Numbered from the stretch's first letter, positions 19,638 to 29,622 are shown. The stretch: DNA of 64,000 nucleotides from Acinetobacter populi (GCF_002174125.1 NZ_NEXX01000002.1:434001-498000), one strand, 5' to 3'. Numbers and translations: made by a program. The notes: a model not told the origin generated them from the letters alone.

Positions 19638-21680
19638 TTATCTTTTTCGCAAAGCTTTAAGATTTTCCAATGCACGTCGTGCCTGTTCCATTGGATCAAC
19701 CTGTGTCGCATTTGCCGGTTTTTTACGTCCTAGCCACTCGATTTCATCTGCGGGTAATTCATCGAGAAAACGACTTGGATTCATTTGTTTCATTTGCCCG
19801 CCATTCTTACGCTGCTCAGCTAAGGTCAAGGTTAAACCTTGCTTGGCGCGGGTAATGCCTACGTACATCAAACGACGTTCTTCTTCAATGGTATCGGCTG
19901 CAATCGAGTTACGATGTGGCAATAACTCTTCTTCCAGACCCATCATATATACATAAGGAAATTCCAGACCTTTTGCTGCATGTAGGGTTAACAAATTAAC
20001 CTTATCAATATCTTCGGCTTCCTGTTGTTGCTCCAACATATCAATCAACACCAGTTTACGAATCGCACTTTCAATATTGCGATCATCGACATCATCGGCC
20101 TTGTTAATCAGACTTTGGATACTGTTGTACAGACTTTCGATATTGTCCAGTTTGGTTTTTTCCTGTGCAGGGGTCGCTGCCTGCTCACGCACATAATCAA
20201 TATAACCCGCTTCATTCATCATCTGACGCACCAATGGTACAGGGTCATCATGATCATGCAGCTCACGGGTAAAATTCTGGATAAACTCGGCAAACTCATG
20301 CAATTGTGTCATGGCTTTTTTAGGCAGAACCATGGCTAAACGCTGATCGGAAGCTGCGCCCAATAAAGACAAATGATTGTCCTGTGCAAATAATCCCAGC
20401 TTTTCCAGCGTTACAGGACCAATCGCACGTTTTGGCGTGTTAATAATCCGCAGGAAAGCACTATCATCTTCCGGATTGATGATCAAACGCAGATAGCTCA
20501 TCACGTCCTTAATTTCTGCCCGAGCAAAGAATGATTGTCCACCAGACAATTTATAAGGAATCTGCATTTGACGTAATTGCGTTTCAATTACACGTGACTG
20601 GAAGTTACCACGATACAGCACAGCATAATCTTTCCAGTTTTTACCATTCATTAATTTATGTGTAATCAAATCCTTAACCACACGTTCTGCTTCGTCATCA
20701 TCATTACGACAGGTAATTACCCGGATCGCATCACCACGACCTTTATCACTCCAAAGCTCTTTTTCAAAAATATGTGGGTTGTTTGTAATGACAGCATTGG
20801 CAGCTTTTAAAATAATACTGGTCGATCGATAATTCTGTTCCAGTTTGACCACTTTTAAATTTGGAAAATCCTGTGCCAGCAATGCCATATTTTCCGGCTT
20901 GGCACCACGCCATGCATAAATCGACTGGTCATCATCCCCCACCGCAGTAAACTGCCCCATGACACCTACCAACAGTTTTACCATCATGTATTGGGCGGTA
21001 TTGGTGTCCTGATATTCGTCCACCAATAGATAGCGCACACGATTTTGCCATTTGTCCCTAACTTCGGCATTGTCCTGTAACAGTCGGGTTGGCATCACGA
21101 TTAGATCATCAAAATCAACCGCATTATAAGCACGGAGATTACGCTCATACAGTTGATATAAATGTGCAAGCTGGACATCTTCCGGTGTTTCGCAAGTGAC
21201 ATGTGCCTGTTCCGGTGGAATCAGATCATTTTTCCAGTCGGAGATTTTTTTCATCGCCTTGGCAATCAGCTCTTTACTTTCGGCGCCTGCCAAATTATCG
21301 CGATGCATTAAATCCATCAAAATTCGTTTACAGTCATCGGCATCGAGAATAGAAAAATTATTTTTGAGCGGTGTATGCTTGAGTTCCAGACGTAAAAGAT
21401 TTAAACCAAAGGTATGGAACGTCGAAACATTCAAGCCTTTGGACTGTTCCTTACTCAACAATTTCAGCACACGTTCCTTCATTTCCCGTGCCGCTTTATT
21501 GGTAAAAGTCACTGCGGTAATCCGGTGTGCCGGAATATTACATTGTTCAATCAGATAGGCAATTTTTTGGGTGATGACCGAGGTTTTACCTGAACCTGCC
21601 CCAGCAAGTACCAGCAATGGCCCTTTGGTATAGCGCATTGCCTCTTGTTGTTTATCATTCAGATGTGAACCTGCCGACAT
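19638..21680 (-). CDS. rep: ATP-dependent DNA helicase Rep
   Basis: A 680-residue superfamily 1A helicase, 3'-to-5', helping replication forks past obstacles and restart. Motifs: Q-motif LNDKQQEA, Walker A AGAGSGKTSVI (near residue 30), Ia TFTNKAA, II VDEYQDTN, III AVGDDDQSIYAWRGA, IV LEQNYRS, V TLHAAKGLEF, VI EEERRLMYVGITRAK. The ATG at 21680 (MSAGSHLN) is chosen over a frame extension to 21737, since it matches the Rep N-terminus and has GGAA upstream. UvrD is the main alternative, but the length and the sequence after the start favour Rep. Confidence 0.9.
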   Translation of the reverse strand: MSAGSHLNDKQQEAMRYTKGPLLVLAGAGSGKTSVITQKIAYLIEQCNIPAHRITAVTFTNKAAREMKERVLKLLSKEQSKGLNVSTFHTFGLNLLRLELKHTPLKNNFSILDADDCKRILMDLMHRDNLAGAESKELIAKAMKKISDWKNDLIPPEQAHVTCETPEDVQLAHLYQLYERNLRAYNAVDFDDLIVMPTRLLQDNAEVRDKWQNRVRYLLVDEYQDTNTAQYMMVKLLVGVMGQFTAVGDDDQSIYAWRGAKPENMALLAQDFPNLKVVKLEQNYRSTSIILKAANAVITNNPHIFEKELWSDKGRGDAIRVITCRNDDDEAERVVKDLITHKLMNGKNWKDYAVLYRGNFQSRVIETQLRQMQIPYKLSGGQSFFARAEIKDVMSYLRLIINPEDDSAFLRIINTPKRAIGPVTLEKLGLFAQDNHLSLLGAASDQRLAMVLPKKAMTQLHEFAEFIQNFTRELHDHDDPVPLVRQMMNEAGYIDYVREQAATPAQEKTKLDNIESLYNSIQSLINKADDVDDRNIESAIRKLVLIDMLEQQQEAEDIDKVNLLTLHAAKGLEFPYVYMMGLEEELLPHRNSIAADTIEEERRLMYVGITRAKQGLTLTLAEQRKNGGQMKQMNPSRFLDELPADEIEWLGRKKPANATQVDPMEQARRALENLKALRKR

Positions 21681-22010
21681 GATGATCGTTCCACTATGCA
21701 AAAACGAACTGTGATTATAATCGTTCACCTTGCACATGCAATCATTGTTATTTTAATACAACAGAAAATGACCAGCTTGTGCCAATCAGCTATTCAATCA
21801 TTTTATAGCCAAAATAATGTACCAGCATTGTTGCTGCCGAATGCTTAAATAGCACCAAACATTGCAGTTATAGATGCAAAATACTAGGCCTCTATATGCA
21901 GAATAAAAAACATTTTATAAAACAAAGCTGTTTTAATTGTTCATGATTATAATAATGTCATCTATATCCCTCACACTCGGTCCAATGACCTAAATACAAT
22001 AGAGGACATC

Positions 22011-23471
22011 ATGTTCGGTTTTAAGCCTATTCCTACTGCCATTGCGCTGGCTATTGCCCTAATTATCTGGTTTGTTATTCCTGTACCTCAAGGCGTAGAA
22101 CCTCAAGCCTGGCACTTACTGGCCATGTTTGTGGGTGTAATTGCGGCCATTATTGGTAAAGCCATGCCAATCGGTGCCATCGCTATCATTGCCATCATGC
22201 TGGTCGCCATTACGGGGGTGACCAATCCCAACCCAAGTGATGCGATGAAAGATGCATTAAGTAGTTTTGCCAATCCCCTCATCTGGTTAATTGGTATTTC
22301 TATCATGATTTCTAAAGGATTACAGAAAACCGGCTTGGGTGCACGGCTCGGTTATATGTTTATAGCTGTCTGGGGTAAACGTACCATTGGGATCGGTTAT
22401 AGCATGGTATTGTCAGAGCTATTACTTGCACCAGTGACACCAAGTAATACCGCACGTGGCGGTGGGATCATTCATCCAATTGTACGGGCAATTGCCGACA
22501 GTTACGATTCAGATCCAGAAAAAGGCACAGAAAATCGCATGGGCAAATATTTATCCCTAGTGAATTATCATGCCAATCCCATTACCTCTGCCATGTTTAT
22601 TACTGCAACTGCACCTAATCCTCTTGTGGTTGATCTGGTCGCAAAAGCCACCAATAGTCAGATTTCCCTAAGCTGGACCACATGGGCAGTTGCCATGTTA
22701 TTACCCGGCTTGATTTGTCTAATTCTCATGCCCTTGGTGTTGTACTGGATGTATCCCCCTGAAGTTAAACAAACGCCAAATGCCACTCAGTTTGCCAAGG
22801 AAAAACTCAGGGAAATGGGCACTATCACGCACCATGAACTGATCATGCTCGGTGTATTTGGGATTTTATTACTGTTATGGGCCGGTATTCCTGCCATGAT
22901 TTTTGGCGAAGCATGGACTGTTGATGCAACCACCACCGCATTTTTAGGCTTATGCTTATTATTAATCACTGGCGTTCTGACTTGGGATGACATTCTGACG
23001 CAAAAAAGCGCATGGGATACCATTACCTGGTTTGCGGCATTGGTGATGATGGCAACATATCTCAACAAACTTGGATTAATCGGCTGGTTTTCCGGGATTC
23101 TGGAGTCAAACATTGCACAACTCGGATGGAGTTGGATCCCTGCCTGTTTATTATTAATGCTGGCCTATTTATATGCACATTATATGTTTGCCAGTACCAC
23201 TGCACATATCACGGCAATGTTTGCAGCATTTTATACTGCTGGTCTGGCATTAGGCGCACCACCAATGTTTTTTGCATTGATTATGGCTGCCGCCTCCAGC
23301 ATCATGATGACGCTCACCCATTATGCGACAGGCACTTCACCGGTTATTTTTGGCTCAAACTACATTACGCTAGGCGAATGGTGGAAAGCCGGATTTGTCA
23401 TGAGTGTGGTTGAAATTATCATTTTTATCTTTATTGGCGGACTTTGGTGGAAAATCTTGGGTTACTGGTGA
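22011..23471 (+). CDS. DASS-family anion/di-tricarboxylate transporter
   Basis: A 486-residue membrane protein with about twelve hydrophobic segments, of the divalent anion:sodium symporter family (CitT/TtdT/SodiT type). Family motifs are the two SNT-like turns: PSNTARGGGI near residue 145 in the first half and FASTTAHI near 393 with GTSPVIFGSNY in the second. The N-terminus has the MPIGAIAI pattern. It should move a dicarboxylate such as 2-oxoglutarate, malate or citrate across the inner membrane. The exact substrate and whether it is an antiporter cannot be read from the sequence. AGAGGA lies before the start. Confidence 0.82.
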   Translation: MFGFKPIPTAIALAIALIIWFVIPVPQGVEPQAWHLLAMFVGVIAAIIGKAMPIGAIAIIAIMLVAITGVTNPNPSDAMKDALSSFANPLIWLIGISIMISKGLQKTGLGARLGYMFIAVWGKRTIGIGYSMVLSELLLAPVTPSNTARGGGIIHPIVRAIADSYDSDPEKGTENRMGKYLSLVNYHANPITSAMFITATAPNPLVVDLVAKATNSQISLSWTTWAVAMLLPGLICLILMPLVLYWMYPPEVKQTPNATQFAKEKLREMGTITHHELIMLGVFGILLLLWAGIPAMIFGEAWTVDATTTAFLGLCLLLITGVLTWDDILTQKSAWDTITWFAALVMMATYLNKLGLIGWFSGILESNIAQLGWSWIPACLLLMLAYLYAHYMFASTTAHITAMFAAFYTAGLALGAPPMFFALIMAAASSIMMTLTHYATGTSPVIFGSNYITLGEWWKAGFVMSVVEIIIFIFIGGLWWKILGYW

Positions 23472-23500
23472 TACAACCTAATATTGTTATTATTCTGATA

Positions 23501-23531
23501 AAAAAACCACGCTATTTAAGCGTGGTTTTTT
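23501..23531. terminator. Bidirectional hairpin terminator
   Basis: AAAAAACCACGC, loop TATTTAA, GCGTGGTTTTTT: a GC-rich stem with A and T runs on both sides. It separates the convergent DASS transporter and OmpA-type lipoprotein genes. Confidence 0.9.
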
Positions 23532-23547
23532 AACATTGATTTAAACA

Positions 23548-24192
23548 TTAAGACACTGCATAAATGCTCAACTCAACACGACGGTTTTGTTGTTTACCTT
23601 CGGCAGTCGCATTACTTGCAATCGGGTTGCTTGCGCCATAACCTTGTGCATTGATACGGTTAGATGGTACGCCTTGTTGAATCAAATAGTTTTGTACTGA
23701 TTGCGCACGGCGTTGAGATAATGGGATGTTGATCGAATCATTACCTGTGCTATCTGTATAACCTGATACCACAACAGCAACTTTACCATCGTTCAATTGT
23801 TGTGCAACTTTATTCAGAGTTGCATAGAATTGCGGATTAATAGTTGCATCATTGGTCGCAAAAGTAATGTTACCCGGCATAACCAGACCGATAGAACCAT
23901 CTTCGTTACGATCTACACTTACACCAGAACCTGCCAATTGCTCTTTTAATTTTTTCTCACGTTGATCCAGAATATAACCACCTGCACCACCAATCACTGC
24001 ACCAATCAAAGCACCACGATTGTTTTGTGAACTGGAATTGGCATTCGATTTAGAAAGGCCGTAACCAGCAGCAGCACCAATAACACTACCAATTGCAGTT
24101 TTGTTATAGTCTCTTTGACCAGTTGTAGGATCAGTTGTACAACCAGTTAATGCAACTGCCCCAATTAACGCTGAAATAGCGAATGCACGCAT
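23548..24192 (-). CDS. OmpA-family lipoprotein with glycine-zipper region
   Basis: A 214-residue lipoprotein. The signal peptide ends in the lipobox ALTGC near residue 18. A glycine-zipper region follows (IGSVIGAAAGYGL and ALIGAVIGGAGGYIL, about residues 34-78). The C-terminal OmpA peptidoglycan-binding domain (about 100-212) has GYTDSTGNDSINIPLSQRRAQSV with the conserved D and R that contact diaminopimelate, and a final NRRVELSI. It resembles E. coli YiaD and tethers the outer membrane to peptidoglycan. GGAGATATACA precedes the ATG. Confidence 0.87.
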   Translation of the reverse strand: MRAFAISALIGAVALTGCTTDPTTGQRDYNKTAIGSVIGAAAGYGLSKSNANSSSQNNRGALIGAVIGGAGGYILDQREKKLKEQLAGSGVSVDRNEDGSIGLVMPGNITFATNDATINPQFYATLNKVAQQLNDGKVAVVVSGYTDSTGNDSINIPLSQRRAQSVQNYLIQQGVPSNRINAQGYGASNPIASNATAEGKQQNRRVELSIYAVS

Positions 24193-24466
24193 TGTATATC
24201 TCCATCTGTTATGTTTGCTATATGACTATTATCAATCAATAAACATCTTGTTCCATGGCTGTATTGTAAAAAAAGTGATTTATTTTTACATTTTGCAATA
24301 TTTATAAGCACAGCACTCATAAAACTATTCCATTTTACTTCATAATGATGGGAATGACAGATTTATAAATCTTTGCTAAGGTTCCAACTTAACAATTTCA
24401 TTATGTAAGCTCTATTGATATTTGGTAAAAAAACGATCAATAAGCCCTTATAATCGTGAGTAGAAC

Positions 24467-25372
24467 ATGTCCAAATCCAACACCTTGTTAAAAAAAATCA
24501 GCCGTGGTGTCTCTGTTGCCTCTACCATTACCGCAAGTACATTTGTGCATGGTCCACCAGTTTTGGCATTGGGCTTAACCAAACTCATCGCCAACTCAAA
24601 AAAGGTGGACGAAACCAATATTAAAATTACCAATAGCTGGCTAGGTATCAACAACTGGCTGATTGATCATGTCTTGCCTAATACCAAATGGACCATTACA
24701 GTCGATGAAAAACTAGACCTAAGTATGCAGGGACGATATTTGATGATCTGTAATCATCAAAGCTGGGTGGATACAACGGTTAATCAGTATTTTGGTGTAT
24801 CACGTATGCCACTCACCCGTTTCTTTACCAAATGGGAACTTATTTTTATTCCATTTGTCGGGCAGGCATTTAAGATTTTGGGCTTTCCCATGATGAAACG
24901 GCACAGTAAAGCCGAGATTGCCAAAAATCCACAATTAAAAACTAGAGACATGGAAGAAGCTCGTAAAGCGTGCCAGCAACTTTTAAGCCAGCCCTTTACT
25001 TTACTAAATTACTTGGAAGGCACGCGTTTTACCGCAGAAAAACATGCTGCGCAACATTCACCCTACAAAAACCTGCTTAAACCTAAAGCTGGTGGTCTGG
25101 CGTTGGCTTTAAATATTTTGGGTGATCAAATTGATGCTTTTGTCGATATGACCATTGTTTATCCGGATGGTGTACCGGGTTATGGCGAGTTCTGGCTTGG
25201 TGATGTACCACGAATTGCCGTTGACTTAAGAAGAATTGATCTGCCAGACTGGATCAATAGCGGAAATTACGAAGACGATCCAGCCTATCGGGAAAAATTT
25301 CAGCAATGGGTCGATCAAATCTGGCAAGAAAAAGATCTGCGTATCGAACAAATGAAAGCAAATTTACAATAA
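24467..25372 (+). CDS. YihG-like 1-acylglycerophosphate acyltransferase
   Basis: A 301-residue PlsC-superfamily acyltransferase. The catalytic HX4D motif is NHQSWVDTT (near residues 98-106), the glycerophosphate site FFTKWEL, and the third motif YLEGTRFTAEKH (near 184-195). The sequence resembles YihG of E. coli, an additional lysophosphatidate acyltransferase that influences phospholipid acyl composition. A hydrophobic segment at the N-terminus (about residues 20-45) suggests membrane association. It is followed after 24 bases by the membrane protein at 25397, possibly one transcript. Confidence 0.8.
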   Translation: MSKSNTLLKKISRGVSVASTITASTFVHGPPVLALGLTKLIANSKKVDETNIKITNSWLGINNWLIDHVLPNTKWTITVDEKLDLSMQGRYLMICNHQSWVDTTVNQYFGVSRMPLTRFFTKWELIFIPFVGQAFKILGFPMMKRHSKAEIAKNPQLKTRDMEEARKACQQLLSQPFTLLNYLEGTRFTAEKHAAQHSPYKNLLKPKAGGLALALNILGDQIDAFVDMTIVYPDGVPGYGEFWLGDVPRIAVDLRRIDLPDWINSGNYEDDPAYREKFQQWVDQIWQEKDLRIEQMKANLQ

Positions 25373-25396
25373 TCCAATTCGCTAAAGAGATTGAGT

Positions 25397-26461
25397 ATGG
25401 CCGCCCCAAATCAGGCTAAAAACAGTTTTCGTCCAATTGATCACACCACATGGCAATGGAAACTATTCCTTGCCTATGACGTGTTAATGATGGCATTGAT
25501 CGTCATTAACCTTGTCACTTTGGGTCTACAGGCATTTATTCTAAGTGACTTTGGCGCATGGATTGCTCAATCTCTGCATATTACTGGCGAAAGACTCTTT
25601 TATATCGAACACCTCAGTCCGCTTGTTCGCCGCATTGACTTTTATTTTATCTGCTTTTTGATTTCCGAACTGGTGATTCGCTGGTTGATTGCCATTATTG
25701 GTAAACATCATCGACGCTGGTGGTTCTTCCCGTTTATTCACTGGTATGAAGTACTTGCCATCATCCCGATGTTGCGTTTTTTAAGATTGTTGCGTGCCGG
25801 CGTGATTGCCTATCGCTTACATGAGCTGGGTTATAAAGTTGTACCGCACTGGATTCTGGTCCGGGTTAAATTTTATTACGAAGTGGTCATGGAAGAACTC
25901 ACGGATCGTATTGTGCTGACTGCACTCAATCAAATTGAAAAAGAACTCGATACCAATAATATACACAATAAAATCATCCATAATATTATTGATCATCACC
26001 GTGACCTTTTTGCAGACACACTGGCTGAAACCCTGCAAAAATCATTGGCTCAGGCACTGGCCGAACAACAGGACAATATCAGTAAAAATATTGGTCAGAT
26101 CGTTAATCAAGCCATAGAAGATACACCGGAACTGACACAATTATTAAGACTGATTCCAATCGTCGGTGGTCGCATCGAACAGCAAATTCAGTCAATTGGA
26201 CAACGTCTGGGGGAAAATATCACGCAAGGTATTATTGCGCCGTTTAGCCAACAAACGCAGCTTAGCAGGCAAAATGCCAATCCATTGTTAAGTGAAATTT
26301 CGACTCAGATCAGTCAAGTGCCCTTAAAGTCTGAAAAAATCGATGCACTGGTTGAATCAGTCGTCCGTGAAAGCCTAAACGGTATTCGTGAACAGGTTAA
26401 AATCAAACACTGGCAACAACTTCTGGATGAAAATAATTTAAATGAAAAATCATTCACATAA
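25397..26461 (+). CDS. Membrane protein with voltage-sensor-like N-terminus
   Basis: A 354-residue protein of unknown function. The N-terminal third has four hydrophobic stretches (about residues 22-45, 70-95, 110-130 and a short fourth). The last is arginine-spaced: LRFLRLLRAGVIAYRL, resembling an S4 voltage-sensor helix. No selectivity-filter sequence (T-x-GYG type) follows, so it lacks a potassium-type pore. The rest is helical, glutamine-rich and includes a GG-containing segment (LIPIVGGRIEQQI). ATG 25397 is chosen because the AGAGA stretch is well placed. It follows the YihG-like gene by 24 bases. Confidence 0.55.
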   Translation: MAAPNQAKNSFRPIDHTTWQWKLFLAYDVLMMALIVINLVTLGLQAFILSDFGAWIAQSLHITGERLFYIEHLSPLVRRIDFYFICFLISELVIRWLIAIIGKHHRRWWFFPFIHWYEVLAIIPMLRFLRLLRAGVIAYRLHELGYKVVPHWILVRVKFYYEVVMEELTDRIVLTALNQIEKELDTNNIHNKIIHNIIDHHRDLFADTLAETLQKSLAQALAEQQDNISKNIGQIVNQAIEDTPELTQLLRLIPIVGGRIEQQIQSIGQRLGENITQGIIAPFSQQTQLSRQNANPLLSEISTQISQVPLKSEKIDALVESVVRESLNGIREQVKIKHWQQLLDENNLNEKSFT

Positions 26462-26601
26462 AAAGTCGCTGAATTCATCAACAGTCTGATGAAATTGGCG
26501 ATTTGGGGTAGAACATTTTGGCAATTTCCACTAGGATTACAGCATTTACATACATTATCTCGCAACTGGCATTTTAGACTATTTGCACATAAGGAACACA
26601 T

Positions 26602-27300
26602 ATGGCTGATATTCGTATCACAGGACGCATGGTCAATTTCTCAAGATTGACTTTTGAAACCAATGACCTCGATCGTATCCGCCAGCAACTTTCAGCAATT
26701 CTTGCCGATGATGATTACAGTGGTACACTGGTGATCATTGACAGTACTGTCAAGCAAGAATTGATCGAACTGATTCAATTACTGATTGAATACAAGCTCC
26801 AACCTATGGCTGCTGTCGATGGTGTTCTGGGTGATGATGCCCGTGCCATCCAGTTTCCAGTGATCTCCCCTGACCAGCCGGTACAACGCATTACCGCGAC
26901 CTCTCAAACGATCCAGACAGAAGAAGCAGTGCTGGAAAAAGTGGCTGTGATCAAACCTGTTGCCCAGCCTACGGTTTACCATGACGAAATTTTACGTACA
27001 GGTCAAAGTTTGGTTGAGGAAAATGGTGATATTGTACTGACTGCCAGCATGAATAGCGGTTCTGAAATTATTGCCTCCGGTAATATTTATATCTATGGTA
27101 CTGCCCGTGGCCGCGTGATTGCTGGCGCCAGTGGTGATATGAATGCCCGTATTTTTTGTAATAGCCTAGAAGCCGAATTGATCTCGATTGCAGGGACCTA
27201 TTATGTGGCAGAAGATATTCCAAGCGAATATTTTAAAAAAGCGGTGCAAATTTACTTAAATCACAATCAAGAACTTGAATTTGAGCCTTTATCCATTTAA
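26602..27300 (+). CDS. minC: Septum site-determining protein MinC
   Basis: A 232-residue inhibitor of FtsZ ring assembly. The N-terminal domain (about 1-100) is followed by a linker and the beta-helical C-terminal domain (about 125-230) with repeating [21 protein letters not shown], the region that binds MinD. AAGGAACACAT precedes the ATG. It heads a minCDE operon, with minD starting 63 bases later. With MinD it keeps division at mid-cell. Confidence 0.93.
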   Translation: MADIRITGRMVNFSRLTFETNDLDRIRQQLSAILADDDYSGTLVIIDSTVKQELIELIQLLIEYKLQPMAAVDGVLGDDARAIQFPVISPDQPVQRITATSQTIQTEEAVLEKVAVIKPVAQPTVYHDEILRTGQSLVEENGDIVLTASMNSGSEIIASGNIYIYGTARGRVIAGASGDMNARIFCNSLEAELISIAGTYYVAEDIPSEYFKKAVQIYLNHNQELEFEPLSI

Positions 27301-27363
27301 GGTAGGCTAAAATATAGATAAAGCCCTTTTCCGGGGCAGGAATACCTAACAGGAGTATATTCG

Positions 27364-28176
27364 GTGGCCAAAATTGTTGTCGTAACTTCCGGCAAAGGCG
27401 GAGTAGGTAAAACCACTACCAGTGCTTCATTTGCGACTGGCCTTGCGCTTAGAGGCCATAAAACCGTTGTCATCGATTTTGATGTTGGACTACGTAATCT
27501 GGACTTGATCATGGGCTGTGAACGCCGAGTTGTTTATGACTTTGTCAATGTCATCAATAATGAAGCACGATTACAGCAAGCCTTAATCCGTGATAAAGAT
27601 ATTGATAACTTATATATCCTTCCCGCTTCACAAACCCGTGATAAAGATGCATTGAGTGATGAAGGCGTACAACGGGTGATGGATGAGCTATCAGAAGAAT
27701 TTGACTATATCATTTGTGACTCTCCAGCTGGTATTGAACGTGGTGCTATTCTTGCCATGTATCATGCCGATGAAGCTATTATCGTAACCAATCCGGAAAT
27801 TTCTTCCGTTCGAGATTCAGACCGTATCATCGGTATGCTCGATAGCAAAACCAAAAAAGTAGAACAAAAAGAAGGGCGTATTCGTAAACATCTGTGTATC
27901 ACACGCTTTAATCCAGAACGTGCTGATAAACAAGAAATGTTGACCATTGAAGACATTTCCGAAGATATCTTACGTGTACCTACACTTGGCGTGATTCCAG
28001 AATGTCCAAGCGTTTTACAGGCATCCAATGAAGGTAAACCTGTGATTCTGTTTACAGAGTCCAAAGCAGGTCAGGCCTATGATGATCTTGTGGCTCGCTT
28101 CCTCGGTGAAGATCGTCCTTATCGTCATATTAAAGCGCAACCTAAAGGTTGGTTAGCTCGATTGTTTGGAGCATAG
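27364..28176 (+). CDS. minD: Septum site-determining ATPase MinD
   Basis: A 270-residue deviant-Walker ATPase. The Walker A is GKGGVGKTTTSA (near residue 11), with the signature second lysine. Switch regions include DFDVGLRNLD and CDSPAGIERGA. The C-terminal amphipathic membrane-targeting helix is GWLARLFG. GTG is the start codon, with AGGAG 8 bases upstream. It binds the membrane in the ATP form, recruits MinC, and is displaced by MinE to set up pole-to-pole oscillation. Confidence 0.95.
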   Translation: MAKIVVVTSGKGGVGKTTTSASFATGLALRGHKTVVIDFDVGLRNLDLIMGCERRVVYDFVNVINNEARLQQALIRDKDIDNLYILPASQTRDKDALSDEGVQRVMDELSEEFDYIICDSPAGIERGAILAMYHADEAIIVTNPEISSVRDSDRIIGMLDSKTKKVEQKEGRIRKHLCITRFNPERADKQEMLTIEDISEDILRVPTLGVIPECPSVLQASNEGKPVILFTESKAGQAYDDLVARFLGEDRPYRHIKAQPKGWLARLFGA

Positions 28177-28178
28177 AC

Positions 28179-28451
28179 ATGGCAGGATTTTGGAGTAAAT
28201 TATTTAGCGGAGACGAAAAACCAAGTAGTGCACAAACTGCAAAAGACCGTTTGAAAGTGATTGTTGCTTCCGAACAAGGTCTGGGTCGTCGTTTAAGTCA
28301 GGATAAAATTGACCAAATGAAAAAAGAAATTTTACAGGTGGTCAATCGTTATGTACGTGGTGTTGATGAAACCAATATCAACATGCAGGTTCGTTCCGAA
28401 GCAAATATCGAAATGCTTGAAATGAATATCAATTTACCAGAAGATAAATAA
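28179..28451 (+). CDS. minE: Cell division topological specificity factor MinE
   Basis: A 90-residue MinE. The N-terminal membrane-binding segment is AGFWSKLFSG. The anti-MinCD region follows with TAKDRLKVIVASEQ (about 28-41), and the dimerisation domain is toward the C-terminus. The ATG at 28179 begins 2 bases after the minD stop. It triggers MinD ATP hydrolysis. Confidence 0.94.
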   Translation: MAGFWSKLFSGDEKPSSAQTAKDRLKVIVASEQGLGRRLSQDKIDQMKKEILQVVNRYVRGVDETNINMQVRSEANIEMLEMNINLPEDK

Positions 28452-28481
28452 CCTCTTTTTTATTGACGATGTAGATTGAAT

Positions 28482-28525
28482 AAAGGCAAAATTCAGCATA
28501 TATAAGTGTCTGTTTTTTGCCTTTT
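28482..28525 (+). terminator. Terminator after minCDE
   Basis: AAAGGCAAAA and its complement TTTTGCCTTT form a 10-bp stem with a long loop (about 23 bases), ending in TTTTT. It lies 30 bases after the minE stop. The long loop lowers confidence. Confidence 0.55.
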
Positions 28526-28553
28526 TACTGGATTAAAATTTTAGGAGAACCTC

Positions 28554-28841
28554 ATGGCAGTATCACAGCCAGCAACCTTTAATGAAGAATGGTCTGATGA
28601 TCGCGTATTTGCCTATTTAAATCAATTACCACCACAAGGCGTAAATGCAGATTATCATGTGCTTTATAATGCCTTTAAACATATGCGTTCATTCGATTTT
28701 GAACGTCTATTAACAAAATTTGTTGCAGATGGCCGTGATGTCAATGCCAAAAATCCTCAAGGACAAACCATTGCTGATGTGATTGCACAATATCCAAGTC
28801 AAAGCACAGCGTTCTTAGAGGTCTTGGCAAAGTTTGCTTAA
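28554..28841 (+). CDS. PA4642-like conserved protein
   Basis: A 95-residue soluble protein. It resembles the Pseudomonas PA4642-type family, with the pattern SDDRVFAYLNQLPPQGVNADYHVL then FDFERLLTKFVADGRDVNAKNPQGQTIADVI. The second half looks like an ankyrin-type helical repeat. No function is known for the family. AGGAGAACCTC precedes the ATG. It stands alone between two terminators. Confidence 0.65.
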   Translation: MAVSQPATFNEEWSDDRVFAYLNQLPPQGVNADYHVLYNAFKHMRSFDFERLLTKFVADGRDVNAKNPQGQTIADVIAQYPSQSTAFLEVLAKFA

Positions 28842-28866
28842 TCAATAAACTTTGCATTATTAATCC

Positions 28867-28898
28867 AGAAGCCTGCATGTTCAGGCTTCTGTTATTTT
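28867..28898 (+). terminator. Terminator after the PA4642-like gene
   Basis: AGAAGCCTG, loop CATGTT, CAGGCTTCT: a 9-bp stem followed by GTTATTTT. It lies 26 bases past the stop and just before the convergent LysE-type gene, which it may also serve. Confidence 0.75.
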
Positions 28899-28900
28899 CG

Positions 28901-29521
28901 TTATTTATGTCCGATTAAATACAGTCCAAATGACGTAAAAATCCCCCCTGAAATTCCATCAATCCATCGCGCAGCATTTTCATAGGCTGCTTTAAAACTT
29001 GGCATGGAAAATACCAGCATCACTAGACTAAACCAGATCACTGTTTCAATGGTGACGATGAATAACAATAAGGCATGTAAACCCTCAAGTTTAGGATTGA
29101 CCAAAAACAATGAAAATACACTACCAAAATAAATCACTGCTTTGGGATTGGATAGGTTGGTTAGAAACCCTTTTAAGAAAAACAGTACACCTGATTGCGG
29201 TAAAATCAACGCAGCTGGCGTTTGATCAGACTTTTTAGCAAATGCAGCACGTAGCATTTGTAGGCCCAAATAACACAAGTAAATGCCACCTAAAATAAAT
29301 AAAACTTGTCTTAACCATGCCATTTTTTCAAAAATAATATTTAGTCCCAGCAATGCCAATAATGCCCAAACCATGACACTACAGCTAATACCCATTACGA
29401 CATAAAAACTGTCCTTGCGAGAATGACTGATTGCAGTTTGTGACACCAGAAAAAAATCTGGTCCCGGCGTAATCAGAGCGCACAAATGAATAAATACCAA
29501 TGTCATTAACGCCATGAACAT
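28901..29521 (-). CDS. LysE/RhtB family amino acid exporter
   Basis: A 206-residue inner-membrane exporter with about six hydrophobic segments. The typical N-terminal motif ITPGPDFFLV is near residues 17-26, and the loop segment FLTNLSNPKAVIYFGSVF near 120-137 is conserved. RhtB/RhtC members export homoserine lactone, threonine or similar amino acids; the substrate cannot be read here. Confidence 0.85.
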   Translation of the reverse strand: MFMALMTLVFIHLCALITPGPDFFLVSQTAISHSRKDSFYVVMGISCSVMVWALLALLGLNIIFEKMAWLRQVLFILGGIYLCYLGLQMLRAAFAKKSDQTPAALILPQSGVLFFLKGFLTNLSNPKAVIYFGSVFSLFLVNPKLEGLHALLLFIVTIETVIWFSLVMLVFSMPSFKAAYENAARWIDGISGGIFTSFGLYLIGHK

Positions 29522-29577
29522 AAGAAGTTCCTTGATTTATTTATCATGATCACAAACTATTTGATCGTGCCAATCAA

Positions 29578-29603
29578 TAAAAAAGCCCCAACATTGTTGA
29601 GGC
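29578..29603 (-). terminator. Terminator of ftsK
   Basis: On the minus strand GCCTCAAC, loop AAT, GTTGGGGC (one G-T pair) is followed by TTTTTT. It lies 20 bases past the ftsK stop. Confidence 0.8.
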
Positions 29604-29622
29604 CAAATACACAATAGCAATA

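Noticed and set aside
21738..22010. Gap between rep and the DASS transporter as a possible small-RNA locus
   Set aside because: AT-rich sequence with no clear hairpin, terminator or conserved motif seen by eye.
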